Of a stretch of DNA of 64,000 nucleotides, positions 56,547-64,000 are shown piece after piece. The translations under genes and the position numbers were made by a program. Where the stretch lies: positions 1 through 64,000 of the forward strand of contig LNEP01000011.1 of NCBI GenBank assembly GCA_001464125.1. Reading direction: 5' to 3'. Numbering within the stretch: the first letter of the stretch is position 1; each line of letters opens with the position of its first letter. The stretch comes from Betaproteobacteria bacterium Ga0077540. GTDB taxonomy: Bacteria > Pseudomonadota > Gammaproteobacteria > Burkholderiales > Methylophilaceae. The notes below the pieces were generated by a model. The model searched no databases. It had not been told where the DNA came from and worked only from the letters and a program-made list of their open reading frames with translations.

Positions 56547-58067
56547 ATGAAAAAATTTCTTTCAGTTTTATCATTAGTAGCCGTGCTTGGCTTGGGTGTT
56601 ACCCAAGTGAGTTTTGCGGAAGATTTACCAGAGGCAGCAGCTGCCACTGTGGAAGCGGTTGCAGATACTGCAGCAGCCGTGGCAGAAGCTGTGCCTGAAG
56701 TAGAAGCAGCTGCACCGGCAGAGGCAGCACCAGCGGAAGCCGCAGCAGCGCCAACGCCAGTGCCTGATAAAGGTGACAGTGCTTGGATGATTGTAGCGAC
56801 CATTATGGTGACTTTGATGGTGATTCCTGGCTTGGCCTTGTTCTACGGCGGCTTGGTACGTCAAAAAAATATGTTGTCCGTTTTAATGCAAACATTCGTG
56901 ATTTTTTCACTGATGGCAGTGTTGTGGACAGTGTATGGCTACAGTGTGGCGTTTACAGGTGGTAGCCCATTCTTTGGTGGTTTAGGCAAAGCATTCTTAG
57001 CTGGTGTTACCCCTGAGTCTTTGGGTGCAACTTTCAGCAAGGGTGTATACATTCCTGAATACTTATTCGTAGCGTTCCAATTAACGTTTGCAGCCATTAC
57101 ACCAGCTTTGATTATCGGTGCATTTGCTGAGCGCATGAAGTTCTCTGCTGTATTAGCATTCATGGTCATTTGGTTTACATTTGCTTATTTACCCATGGCG
57201 CACATGGTTTGGTACTGGGACGGTCCTGATGCCATTACCGATGCAGCATCTTTAGATACAGTGGTAGCTAATGCAGGTTGGTTGTGGGCAAAAGGTGCGT
57301 TGGACTTTGCTGGTGGTACTGTAGTGCACATCAACGCAGGTGTGGCAGGTTTGGTAGCAGCTTTCGTGTTAGGCAAACGTATCGGTTACGGTAAAGAAGC
57401 AATGACACCTCACAGTCTGACTTTAACCATGGTAGGTGCATCATTACTGTGGGTGGGTTGGTATGGTTTTAACGCTGGTTCAAACTTAGAAGCCAATGGC
57501 TATGCAGCTTTAGCATTAATCAATACGACAATTGCTACTGGTGCTGCAACACTTTCATGGATGTTTGTTGAATGGTTTGGTAAATCAAAACCATCTATGT
57601 TGGGTGCTGCATCTGGTGCTGTTGCAGGCTTGGTAGCGATTACACCAGCTTGTGGTTTCGTTGGCCCAGTTGGCGCAATCATTATTGGTTTAGTGGTTTC
57701 ACCAATCTGCTACTTCTTTGTAACTAAAGTGAAATACATGCTTGGTTACGATGATGCGTTAGATGTATTTGGTGTGCATGCTGTTGGTGGTATTGTCGGT
57801 GCGTTGTTAACAGGTGTATTTGTTAACCCAGCATTGGGCGGTGCAGGTGTAGTAGATTATGTAGCGAATGGCGTAGCTGCTTACGACTTTGGCGCACAAA
57901 TGACTGCACAAATTACCGCAGTAATCACAGCGATTGTAGTATCTGCAGTGGTATCATTCATTGCATTGAAGATCGTTGATGTGTTGATTGGTTTACGAGT
58001 ATCTGAAGAGTCTGAGCGTGAAGGCTTAGATACGACAGAACATGGTGAGCGCGCATACCACGCTTAA
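56547..58067 (+). CDS. amtB: Ammonium transporter AmtB
   Basis: 506 residues from the ATG at 56547, which has the ribosome site GAGGGG at good spacing; the earlier ATG at 56541 is too close. A signal peptide (MKKFLSVLSLVAVLGLG...) and a long Ala/Glu/Pro linker precede the Amt domain (IPGLALFYGGLVRQKNMLSV, GGTVVHINAGVAGLVAAFVL, GVHAVGGIVGALLTGVF). The conserved pore histidines are present in the latter two motifs. The porin upstream has a similar Ala/Glu linker. Confidence 0.95.
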   Translation: MKKFLSVLSLVAVLGLGVTQVSFAEDLPEAAAATVEAVADTAAAVAEAVPEVEAAAPAEAAPAEAAAAPTPVPDKGDSAWMIVATIMVTLMVIPGLALFYGGLVRQKNMLSVLMQTFVIFSLMAVLWTVYGYSVAFTGGSPFFGGLGKAFLAGVTPESLGATFSKGVYIPEYLFVAFQLTFAAITPALIIGAFAERMKFSAVLAFMVIWFTFAYLPMAHMVWYWDGPDAITDAASLDTVVANAGWLWAKGALDFAGGTVVHINAGVAGLVAAFVLGKRIGYGKEAMTPHSLTLTMVGASLLWVGWYGFNAGSNLEANGYAALALINTTIATGAATLSWMFVEWFGKSKPSMLGAASGAVAGLVAITPACGFVGPVGAIIIGLVVSPICYFFVTKVKYMLGYDDALDVFGVHAVGGIVGALLTGVFVNPALGGAGVVDYVANGVAAYDFGAQMTAQITAVITAIVVSAVVSFIALKIVDVLIGLRVSEESEREGLDTTEHGERAYHA

Positions 58068-58095
58068 TCAGTTAAACTGAGTACTTAATCATCAT

Positions 58096-58125
58096 AAAAA
58101 CGGCTCTGAACAGAGCCGTTTTTTT
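58096..58125 (+). terminator. Rho-independent terminator after amtB
   Basis: CGGCTCT pairs with AGAGCCG around GAAC, flanked by A5 and T7. It lies about 30 bases after the amtB stop and closes the nitrogen unit. Confidence 0.88.
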
Positions 58126-58226
58126 ATGTAACAATTTGTAACCTGACGGAACTTATTAAAGCGCATCACGACTTATCACAGGCGACAAAATAAGTAGCGC
58201 GATTTGTGCTCAATAAAAAATAAATT

Positions 58227-59885
58227 ATGGCGAATATCCAAACTGACAAAACACCCATGCAGCGATTGCTAGAAATGGTGAAGCTTGAGCGGCAAGATAT
58301 TACTTTGCTAATCGCCCTTACTTTTGGCTATGGCTTGCTCAATATTGCAACACCTGTTGCAGTACAAGCGTTGGTGAATATTGTCACCATGGGTGGTGTG
58401 CTACAGCCATTGTTTGTTGTCTCCGTCATTTTGTTTGCCTTGCTGGTACTCTCTGGCATGCTATACGTGTATGAAACCTATCTGGTCGAGCTCATTCAGC
58501 GGCGCATCTTTATACGTACCGCCGTCAGTGCCGCAATGAACACCCAAGGTATACAAGCAACTATCTACGATTCAGAAAATCCAGTGGAGTTGATGAATCG
58601 TTTTTTTGATATTTCTACGGTACAAAAATCTGCAGCCACATTGCTCACCGTTGGCCTAACCGCAAGTTTGCAAGGTCTGATTGGTAGCTTGATTCTGATT
58701 TTTTACAGCCTCTATTTTGCCATTATTGTGATTGCTGTGATTCTCATGTTAGCCATCATCATATTTGTACTTGGCCGTCGTGGTATCCCCACTGCAATAG
58801 ATGAATCTATCACCAAATATAAAATGGCTGCATGGTTAGAAACCATTGCACGTAATTTTTATGTGTTTAAATTTTACCGTGCCGCCCAACGCACAGCCAA
58901 TTACACCGATGTGCTAGCTAGGGACTACTTGGCAAAGCGTGAGGAGCATTTTCAAACCTTGCTCATGCAAAATATCGGTGCTGTGCTGCTGTACGCACTC
59001 GTGGGTACTTCTATGCTGGCTTTGGGAGGTGCGCTGGTCATCCAAGGGCAAATTAACCTAGGTCAATTTGTAGCTGCAGAGCTGATTATTTTTGGTGTGT
59101 TGGCTGCATTTGTGCGCTTTATCAGCAAACTGGAATATTTTTACGACATGCTGGCGGCGCTCGACAAAATCGGTGTACTTAATGATTTACCGCAAGAGGT
59201 CATTGGCGCGCATGACCTAGAGAACAAAGAAATTGCCAGTGTAAGTGCGCACAACGTTAGCTTTGCTTACTCTTCAAGAATCCAACCCGTACAAGATCTG
59301 AGTTTCAATTTGCAAAAGGGGCAAAGTCTTGCCGTGCTGGGCGCATCAGGTGCTGGTAAGTCAACACTTGTGGGCATTATTTTAGGGTTACGTGGCCCGA
59401 CAATCGGTCATATTGCCTATGATAGTTTAGATTTGCGACAGTTGAATCAAACGCAATTACGCAACGTGATAGGCTTGGCTAATAGAGTAGAAATACTTGA
59501 AGGTACTATCTTGGAAAATATACGCATTGGGCGTACAGAAATTGCGCTCAGTGAAATTAATGATGTACTCAGCGAACTTGGCTTGCTGAATGATTTAGTT
59601 AATTTAGAGAAAAGCTTAGACACTGAGCTTAACGCAATTGGTGCACCACTCTCTACCACTCAGTTGCAGCGTCTGGTATTAGCAAGAGCCATTGTAGGTA
59701 AGCCCAGCTTATTGATTATTGATGGTTTGCTGGATACGCTGGATGACGAGGAATTAGAAGCGGCAATACAATTACTTGCTCGTCACAAGCAAGATTGGAT
59801 GCTTATTGTGACCACCCGGTTCGCACACATAGCGGAGCAGTTTGAAACTACCTTATTGCTACCCTCGCAGAAGGAGCGTGCCTAA
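58227..59885 (+). CDS. ABC exporter subunit with degenerate ATPase motifs
   Basis: A 552-residue fused permease-ATPase with six helices (about residues 25-315) and no C39 peptidase or C39-like N-domain. The ATPase keeps Walker A (GASGAGKST near 371), but the signature reads LSTTQ (near 475) instead of LSGGQ, Walker B ends LLIIDG with Gly in place of catalytic Glu (near 499), the Q-loop Gln is replaced (IGLANRVEIL) and the H-loop His is gone (IVTTRFAHI). Its stop overlaps the HlyD gene start (TAATG). It may bind ATP but hydrolyse it poorly, or need another subunit. Confidence 0.8.
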   Translation: MANIQTDKTPMQRLLEMVKLERQDITLLIALTFGYGLLNIATPVAVQALVNIVTMGGVLQPLFVVSVILFALLVLSGMLYVYETYLVELIQRRIFIRTAVSAAMNTQGIQATIYDSENPVELMNRFFDISTVQKSAATLLTVGLTASLQGLIGSLILIFYSLYFAIIVIAVILMLAIIIFVLGRRGIPTAIDESITKYKMAAWLETIARNFYVFKFYRAAQRTANYTDVLARDYLAKREEHFQTLLMQNIGAVLLYALVGTSMLALGGALVIQGQINLGQFVAAELIIFGVLAAFVRFISKLEYFYDMLAALDKIGVLNDLPQEVIGAHDLENKEIASVSAHNVSFAYSSRIQPVQDLSFNLQKGQSLAVLGASGAGKSTLVGIILGLRGPTIGHIAYDSLDLRQLNQTQLRNVIGLANRVEILEGTILENIRIGRTEIALSEINDVLSELGLLNDLVNLEKSLDTELNAIGAPLSTTQLQRLVLARAIVGKPSLLIIDGLLDTLDDEELEAAIQLLARHKQDWMLIVTTRFAHIAEQFETTLLLPSQKERA

Positions 59886-61201
59886 TGGCTTTGCGCAACG
59901 ATATACCTTTTGCTGAAACACTGACCTTAGCCAAAACGCCTAAGCATGTAGCTAAGTTCATCAAAGTGATTGGATATACCTTTTTTGGAATCCCTTTTGT
60001 TGCCTTGTTTTTACCTTGGCAACAAAACGTCACTGCCATGGGCAGAGTCACCGCATTTGCGCCCTCAGAGCGCGTACAAACTATCGATGCACCAGTTAGC
60101 GGTGTTATCAGTAAATGGTACGTACAAGAGGGGTCAAAAGTGACCAAGGGCGATACTTTGCTCGAAATCAGAGATATCGACCCGATGTTTAAAGACCGCT
60201 TAGAGGCTCAGCGCGATAATCAGCGTAGCAAGCTCAGCGCCAAAGAGAGTGAGCTGCAATCGTACGAGTTACAACAACGTAACCTGATTTCATCACGCGA
60301 TGCCAAAATTTCAGCGGCACAATTCAAACTGGACGTAGCCAAGCAAAAAATTGTCTCAAGCTCTGAAACGCTTAGCGCCGCACAAGCTACGGTAGATGCG
60401 GCAGAATTTCAAGTGAATCGACTCAAACGGCTATATCAAGACGGGCTTGTGTCCAAACGCGATATGGAAGTCGCAGAACGTGATTTTATTATCGCCAAAC
60501 GTAGTCAAAACAGTGCGCAAGCCCAGTACAACTCTGCGCAAGCTGAGGCAAAATCAGCCAGTGTTGAGGTTCAGCAAATTCGCGCCGATGCACAAGTCGA
60601 CTTGGACAGCAACTTTGCTGTTATCAACAAAATTAAAGGGGAGTTGGCCGATAGCCAAAACGATCTCACTACTTCGGAGATCAATCTGTCCCGTCAGAAC
60701 ATGCAGAAAATTGTGGCACCACGCGATGGTGTCATTTTTAGGTTGCCGGTCAACTCTCAATCGCAAATGATTTCACAAGGGCAGCCGCTGTTGGTGATTT
60801 TGCCCGATACTGAAACGCGTTCAGTGGAGCTGATGGTAGACGGAAGAGACGCACCATTGATTACCAAAGGTAGCCAAGTACGCTTAGAGTTTGAAGGTTG
60901 GCCGGCAATTCAGGTGCCGGGTTGGTCACGTGTGCGTGTTGGTACCTTTGCCGGAAAAGTGGCGTTTGTTGACCCCACTGACAACGGCATGGGTAATTTC
61001 CGTGTGATGGTGGTACCCGATGATCAGGAACAAGACTGGCCTGAAGCACGCTTTTTAAGGCAAGGGCTCAATGCCAAAGGTTGGATATTGCTCGAAAACG
61101 TCACCATTGGTTATGAAATTTGGCGTGTGCTCAATGGCTTCCCACCACGCATTCCTGAAGTATCGTCGGTGCCGACCCCACCTAAACGTTCTTCGCCATG
61201 A
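59885..61201 (+). CDS. HlyD-type membrane fusion protein
   Basis: 438 residues: one N-terminal membrane helix (about 27-48), a lipoyl-like barrel half (VQTIDAPVSGVISKWYVQEG, SKVTKGDTLLEI), a long helical hairpin of about 150 residues (LSAKESELQSYELQQRNLIS onward), the second half barrel (VAPRDGVIFRLPVNSQSQMI) and a beta domain. It links the inner-membrane ABC protein to the outer-membrane channel. The Pro-rich tail is extra. Overlaps at both ends show a coupled operon. Confidence 0.88.
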   Translation: MALRNDIPFAETLTLAKTPKHVAKFIKVIGYTFFGIPFVALFLPWQQNVTAMGRVTAFAPSERVQTIDAPVSGVISKWYVQEGSKVTKGDTLLEIRDIDPMFKDRLEAQRDNQRSKLSAKESELQSYELQQRNLISSRDAKISAAQFKLDVAKQKIVSSSETLSAAQATVDAAEFQVNRLKRLYQDGLVSKRDMEVAERDFIIAKRSQNSAQAQYNSAQAEAKSASVEVQQIRADAQVDLDSNFAVINKIKGELADSQNDLTTSEINLSRQNMQKIVAPRDGVIFRLPVNSQSQMISQGQPLLVILPDTETRSVELMVDGRDAPLITKGSQVRLEFEGWPAIQVPGWSRVRVGTFAGKVAFVDPTDNGMGNFRVMVVPDDQEQDWPEARFLRQGLNAKGWILLENVTIGYEIWRVLNGFPPRIPEVSSVPTPPKRSSP

Positions 61202-62985
61202 TGCATATATCCACCTCATCATCTATGACCATCGGTTTCATCAAGCCTGTCATGGCGTTGATGGTCTCTCTGTTCTCTTTACTAGTATTAGCAGAGGATC
61301 ATGCTGAGTTAAAAGGCAAGCTGACTAAGCGCTTGGCGACTGAGGAGCAACTGGAATTAGACAAATACACGACGCAGCCGCCAAAAACGCTCAAAGATGC
61401 GGTTGAGGGCTATCAAAACACGCAAAAAAATAGCAATCACAAGGCGATTGTCATCGACCTTAAGAAAGCGTTAATTCCGTTTGATGACCCAGCTGCTGAA
61501 AATGGGATTCGACCAGGCGCAGAGGAAGCCAACGCGCAGCAGATTAAGATTGAAGATATCCGCATACGAGCTTTAGGCAACAATTTGGCGATTCAAGTGG
61601 CCAAGATTGATCCCTTAATTGCTGCCGCCAGCACCCGCGAAGAAGAGGCCAAGTTTGACAACATTGTGTTTGCTTATGCGAAATACAGTAGTTATGACAC
61701 CCCAAAAATTTCAGGGGATAAAGTTGAGTTTACCTCCGATAATCCCGCGCTGAATAATCAGCAAGTCAAACTGTCTACCATCGAACAAGAAAAGCGCAGC
61801 TTGGGTTTAGAGGCAGGCATCAAAATCCCCTTACGCACTGGTGGCACCGTAACGCTCAGCTCGCCAATAGACGGTAAAGAAGGCATTGGTAAGTTCGCCA
61901 CTGAGGAATATCGTAGCGCGCTCAGATTCTCATTTAGTCAGCCCTTATTGCGCGATGCTGGCAGACAAGTGAACGAGGCCAGTATTCGCGTGGCCGCCTA
62001 CGAGCAACAAGCCACCGATTTAAATACACGTTTGCAGGCTATCCGTATTATTGCCACTGTAGATAAAGCTTACTGGGCCTTATATGAAGCATGGGGTGAA
62101 TTAGATGTGCGTAGGCAGCAATTTGAATATGCACAACAAAATTTGGCGATGGTGAAACGTCGCGTTGAAGAGGGTTTAACCGCGGCAGTAGAAGTAAACC
62201 GTGCAGAAATTGGTGTGGCGGATAGGATGGAAGCCTTAATCATTGCTGAGACCAATCTTAAGCTGGCGCAGCGGCAACTGCGCTTCTTTCTCAATGACAT
62301 CGGAGATACTCCACAGACTGATGTATTGGTGCCAGCCAGCCAGCCTAATCTGCTTAAGTATGAGTTTGATCGCCAAAAGTTATTGAATGATGCCATGGCT
62401 GGACGCTTGGAGTTACTGGCGCAAGAAGTCAAATTGGCGGCGGACATGACCAATATTGAGTACCTTGAAAATCAAACTCTGCCGATGTTCACGCTGGATT
62501 ATCAGTACGGTGCACTTTCTAATACATCGTCCGGCATTGGCAATACCTATCAAAATATTTTCGATGAATCCTTTAACGATTGGTCAATTGGGCTAAAGTT
62601 TGAAATGCCAATTACCAACGAGGCCAGGAAAGCACGTTTAGAGCGCGCGGTGCAACAAAGAAATCAGCGCTTGGCCACCAAAAGCCTGCAACAGCTCACC
62701 GTAAAAAAAGAAATTTTTGATGCATTAGATCAAGTTGATCAACAGTGGCAGCGTATTTTGGCAGCAAGGCAACAAGTATTAATTGCTGGTATCAACTACG
62801 ATGCTGAGCTGAAGCAATTCAACGAGGGCTTGCGCACCATGACCGAGGTGCTCGAGACGCTCACGCGACTGGGTGAGGCGCAAATCAAAGAAGTCCGTGC
62901 TATCAGCGATTATCAAATATCACTCGTCGACACAGCTTACGCCACAGGCACGTTGCTTGGCTACAGCAAGCTAAATTTTCAGTAA
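61198..62985 (+). CDS. TolC-type outer-membrane efflux channel
   Basis: 595 residues beginning in an ATGA overlap with the HlyD gene. A signal peptide probably starts at an inner Met (MTIGFIKPVMALMVSLFSLL). An unusual 100-residue charged N-terminal region precedes two OEP repeats with long coiled helices (RVEEGLTAAVEVNRAEIGVA; FNEGLRTMTEVLETLTRLGE). It is longer than TolC (about 470 mature residues). It provides the exit duct of the tripartite exporter. Confidence 0.85.
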   Translation: MMHISTSSSMTIGFIKPVMALMVSLFSLLVLAEDHAELKGKLTKRLATEEQLELDKYTTQPPKTLKDAVEGYQNTQKNSNHKAIVIDLKKALIPFDDPAAENGIRPGAEEANAQQIKIEDIRIRALGNNLAIQVAKIDPLIAAASTREEEAKFDNIVFAYAKYSSYDTPKISGDKVEFTSDNPALNNQQVKLSTIEQEKRSLGLEAGIKIPLRTGGTVTLSSPIDGKEGIGKFATEEYRSALRFSFSQPLLRDAGRQVNEASIRVAAYEQQATDLNTRLQAIRIIATVDKAYWALYEAWGELDVRRQQFEYAQQNLAMVKRRVEEGLTAAVEVNRAEIGVADRMEALIIAETNLKLAQRQLRFFLNDIGDTPQTDVLVPASQPNLLKYEFDRQKLLNDAMAGRLELLAQEVKLAADMTNIEYLENQTLPMFTLDYQYGALSNTSSGIGNTYQNIFDESFNDWSIGLKFEMPITNEARKARLERAVQQRNQRLATKSLQQLTVKKEIFDALDQVDQQWQRILAARQQVLIAGINYDAELKQFNEGLRTMTEVLETLTRLGEAQIKEVRAISDYQISLVDTAYATGTLLGYSKLNFQ

Positions 62986-63014
62986 TACCTTTCCGTTTTA
63001 GCTAAACAAATTTC

Positions 63015-63052
63015 TTGACAAACATAACTATATAACTAATTATGTAGTTATG
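63015..63052 (+). promoter_or_regulatory. Promoter and operator of the ArsR-aas unit, overlapping the start codon
   Basis: TTGACA at 63015-63020 is a perfect -35; a -10-like TAATTA starts 16 bases later. ATAACTA occurs at 63024-63030 and 63032-63038, and its inverse TAGTTAT at 63045-63051 spans the ATG at 63050. The start site would fall at or next to the ATG, so the message is nearly leaderless, and a bound repressor would cover -10 and start together. Confidence 0.6.
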
Positions 63053-63355
63053 AAAACAATTCAATCCATACCAATTGAGTGGCAAGCTATCTCAGCCCTG
63101 TTCGTTGCATTAGGTGATGAGCAGCGACAGCGAATTCTGTTAGCATTCGATAAAGATGAACACTTAAATATTCTGCAAATTGTTGAACATTCCAAATTAA
63201 GCAGAACCGCAGTGACGCATCATCTAAAAGTACTACACAAAAGTGGGGCATTAAAAAGCGAAAAAATTGGCAAAGAGGTGTTCTTTTGGGTTAACAAAGA
63301 GCACATGATTGAAGCCATACATAATGTATTAAATTACATACAAAAAGAGATTTAA
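63050..63355 (+). CDS. ArsR-family transcriptional regulator without cysteines
   Basis: 101 residues with the ArsR winged-helix core: FVALGDEQRQRILLAF, HSKLSRTAVTHHLKVLHKSG, ALKSEKIGKEVFFWV. No cysteine occurs anywhere, so metal sensing of the ArsR/SmtB type is unlikely; the signal is unknown. It lies 11 bases before aas on the same strand; with the operator at its start it probably represses this unit. Confidence 0.85.
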   Translation: MKTIQSIPIEWQAISALFVALGDEQRQRILLAFDKDEHLNILQIVEHSKLSRTAVTHHLKVLHKSGALKSEKIGKEVFFWVNKEHMIEAIHNVLNYIQKEI

Positions 63356-63366
63356 TGGGGGTAAGT

Positions 63367-64000
63367 ATGCTGGCAAGTCTATTACGTAACGTTTGTAAGG
63401 TAATCTTTCGTGTCAAAGTGCATGGTTTGGAGCACGTTCCTCAAGAAAACCGATTACTGATAATCGCGAATCATGAGTCATTTTTAGATGGTTTATTGCT
63501 AGGGCTTTTTCTACCTAAACGCGCTACTTTTGTAGTCCACACCGGTGTGCTTAAAAATCGTATCTTTCGTCAGTTTTTAAGACTCACCCCCTATCTGGCC
63601 GTCGATCCCACTAGCCCTTTAGCCATGAAGCAAGTCATCCGTCGCTTAGATTTGGGTGAAAATGTGGTCATTTTCCCAGAAGGTCGCATCACGCTCACTG
63701 GCAGTTTAATGAAGGTTTATGATGGCCCAGGTTTTGTCGCCGCTAAGACCGGTGCGCGCATTTTGCCTGTCAGAGTCGAGGGTGCGGCGCAGTCTTATTT
63801 TGGGCGTTTGTCCGATGCACATCCTAGAAAAATACTGCCACGCGTCACATTGACTGTGCTACCTAGCACAGAAATTTCTATAGAAGACCCTACCAATCAC
63901 CCGCCTCTCACCGCACGGCAAAGACGACGTATTGCGGGTGAAGGCATGCGTGGCGTGATGCAGAAGATGCTGTTTCAGGCACAAAAAAGCCGCACATTTT
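63367..64000 (+). CDS. aas: Bifunctional acyltransferase / acyl-ACP synthetase Aas, N-terminal part
   Basis: The frame runs off the right edge after 211 residues, all in the acyltransferase domain: MLASLLRNVCKVIFRVKVHG, NHESFLDGLLLGLFLPKR (HxxxxD motif), VIFPEGRITLTGSLMKVYDG, PGFVAAKTGARILPVRVEGA. This matches E. coli Aas closely, which re-acylates lysophosphatidylethanolamine at the inner membrane. An ATG at 63355 overlaps the arsR stop (TAATG), but the family N-terminus fits 63367. The synthetase domain lies beyond the window. Confidence 0.88.
   Translation, partial: MLASLLRNVCKVIFRVKVHGLEHVPQENRLLIIANHESFLDGLLLGLFLPKRATFVVHTGVLKNRIFRQFLRLTPYLAVDPTSPLAMKQVIRRLDLGENVVIFPEGRITLTGSLMKVYDGPGFVAAKTGARILPVRVEGAAQSYFGRLSDAHPRKILPRVTLTVLPSTEISIEDPTNHPPLTARQRRRIAGEGMRGVMQKMLFQAQKSRTF

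Overview
The window looks like chromosome from a Betaproteobacterium close to the Methylophilaceae (Methylotenera/Methylophilus type). The main clues are a PqqA precursor peptide, the housekeeping order thiD-thiE-hemL and gltB-gltD-hemE, an argS/SPOR/dsbA cluster, a TorF-like porin next to glnK-amtB, and a moderate, slightly AT-leaning base composition. The family assignment is inference; class Betaproteobacteria is safer.

Layout. 0-1 kb: the end of an IS3-type insertion sequence that cuts off an autotransporter gene. 1-16 kb: mostly housekeeping genes (MgtC/DUF4010 membrane protein, YaeQ, a degenerate EAL-HDOD protein, a phosphoglycerol-transferase-like sulfatase-fold enzyme, ettA, an SDR, a K+ channel with two TrkA-N domains, dsbA, a SPOR protein, argS, priA) and tRNA-Gly(CCC). 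16.3-26.7 kb: one long minus-strand Tad/Flp pilus operon, from the flp pilin through tadG-like, tadE-like and three poorly known genes to cpaB, cpaC, cpaF (with an FHA domain), tadB, tadC and a DUF192 gene. It includes a 59-codon pilin-like gene and a strong hairpin right after flp. A TetR-type regulator is divergent from flp, and TGTATACA palindromes lie between them.

27.8-38.4 kb: thiamine, haem and glutamate synthesis (thiD, thiE, hemL, gltB, gltD, hemE) plus a small CPNC protein with a good Fur box. 38.5-45.3 kb: an MsbA-like ABC exporter, a DUF3820 protein, a PAS-GGDEF cyclase, a ChaN-like protein, an isolated pqqA gene with its own terminator, and a Tat-exported PhoX phosphatase with a Pho-box candidate. 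45.8-50.7 kb: an accessory-looking cluster of two paralogous secreted trypsin-TPR proteins and five unrecognised genes. 50.7-54.9 kb: ParA-like, DUF1993, rhomboid protease, comM, ubiK. 55.1-58.1 kb: a nitrogen module (TorF-like porin, glnK, amtB) behind a near-consensus sigma-54 promoter. 58.2-63.0 kb: a tripartite ABC / HlyD / TolC export operon whose ABC subunit has lost most ATPase motifs except Walker A. 63.0-64 kb: a cysteine-free ArsR-type regulator coupled to the start of aas (phospholipid acyl recycling), which runs off the window.

How the parts fit together: the Tad operon, the autotransporter remnant, the export operon and the GGDEF and EAL-like proteins point to surface attachment. 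The GlnK/AmtB/GltBD set handles ammonium uptake and assimilation. pqqA fits a methylotroph using PQQ-dependent alcohol dehydrogenases, although no other pqq gene is in the window. The best candidates for new biology are the small pilin-like gene and the flp attenuator in the Tad operon, the degenerate ABC exporter, the lone pqqA unit, and the paired trypsin-TPR locus.
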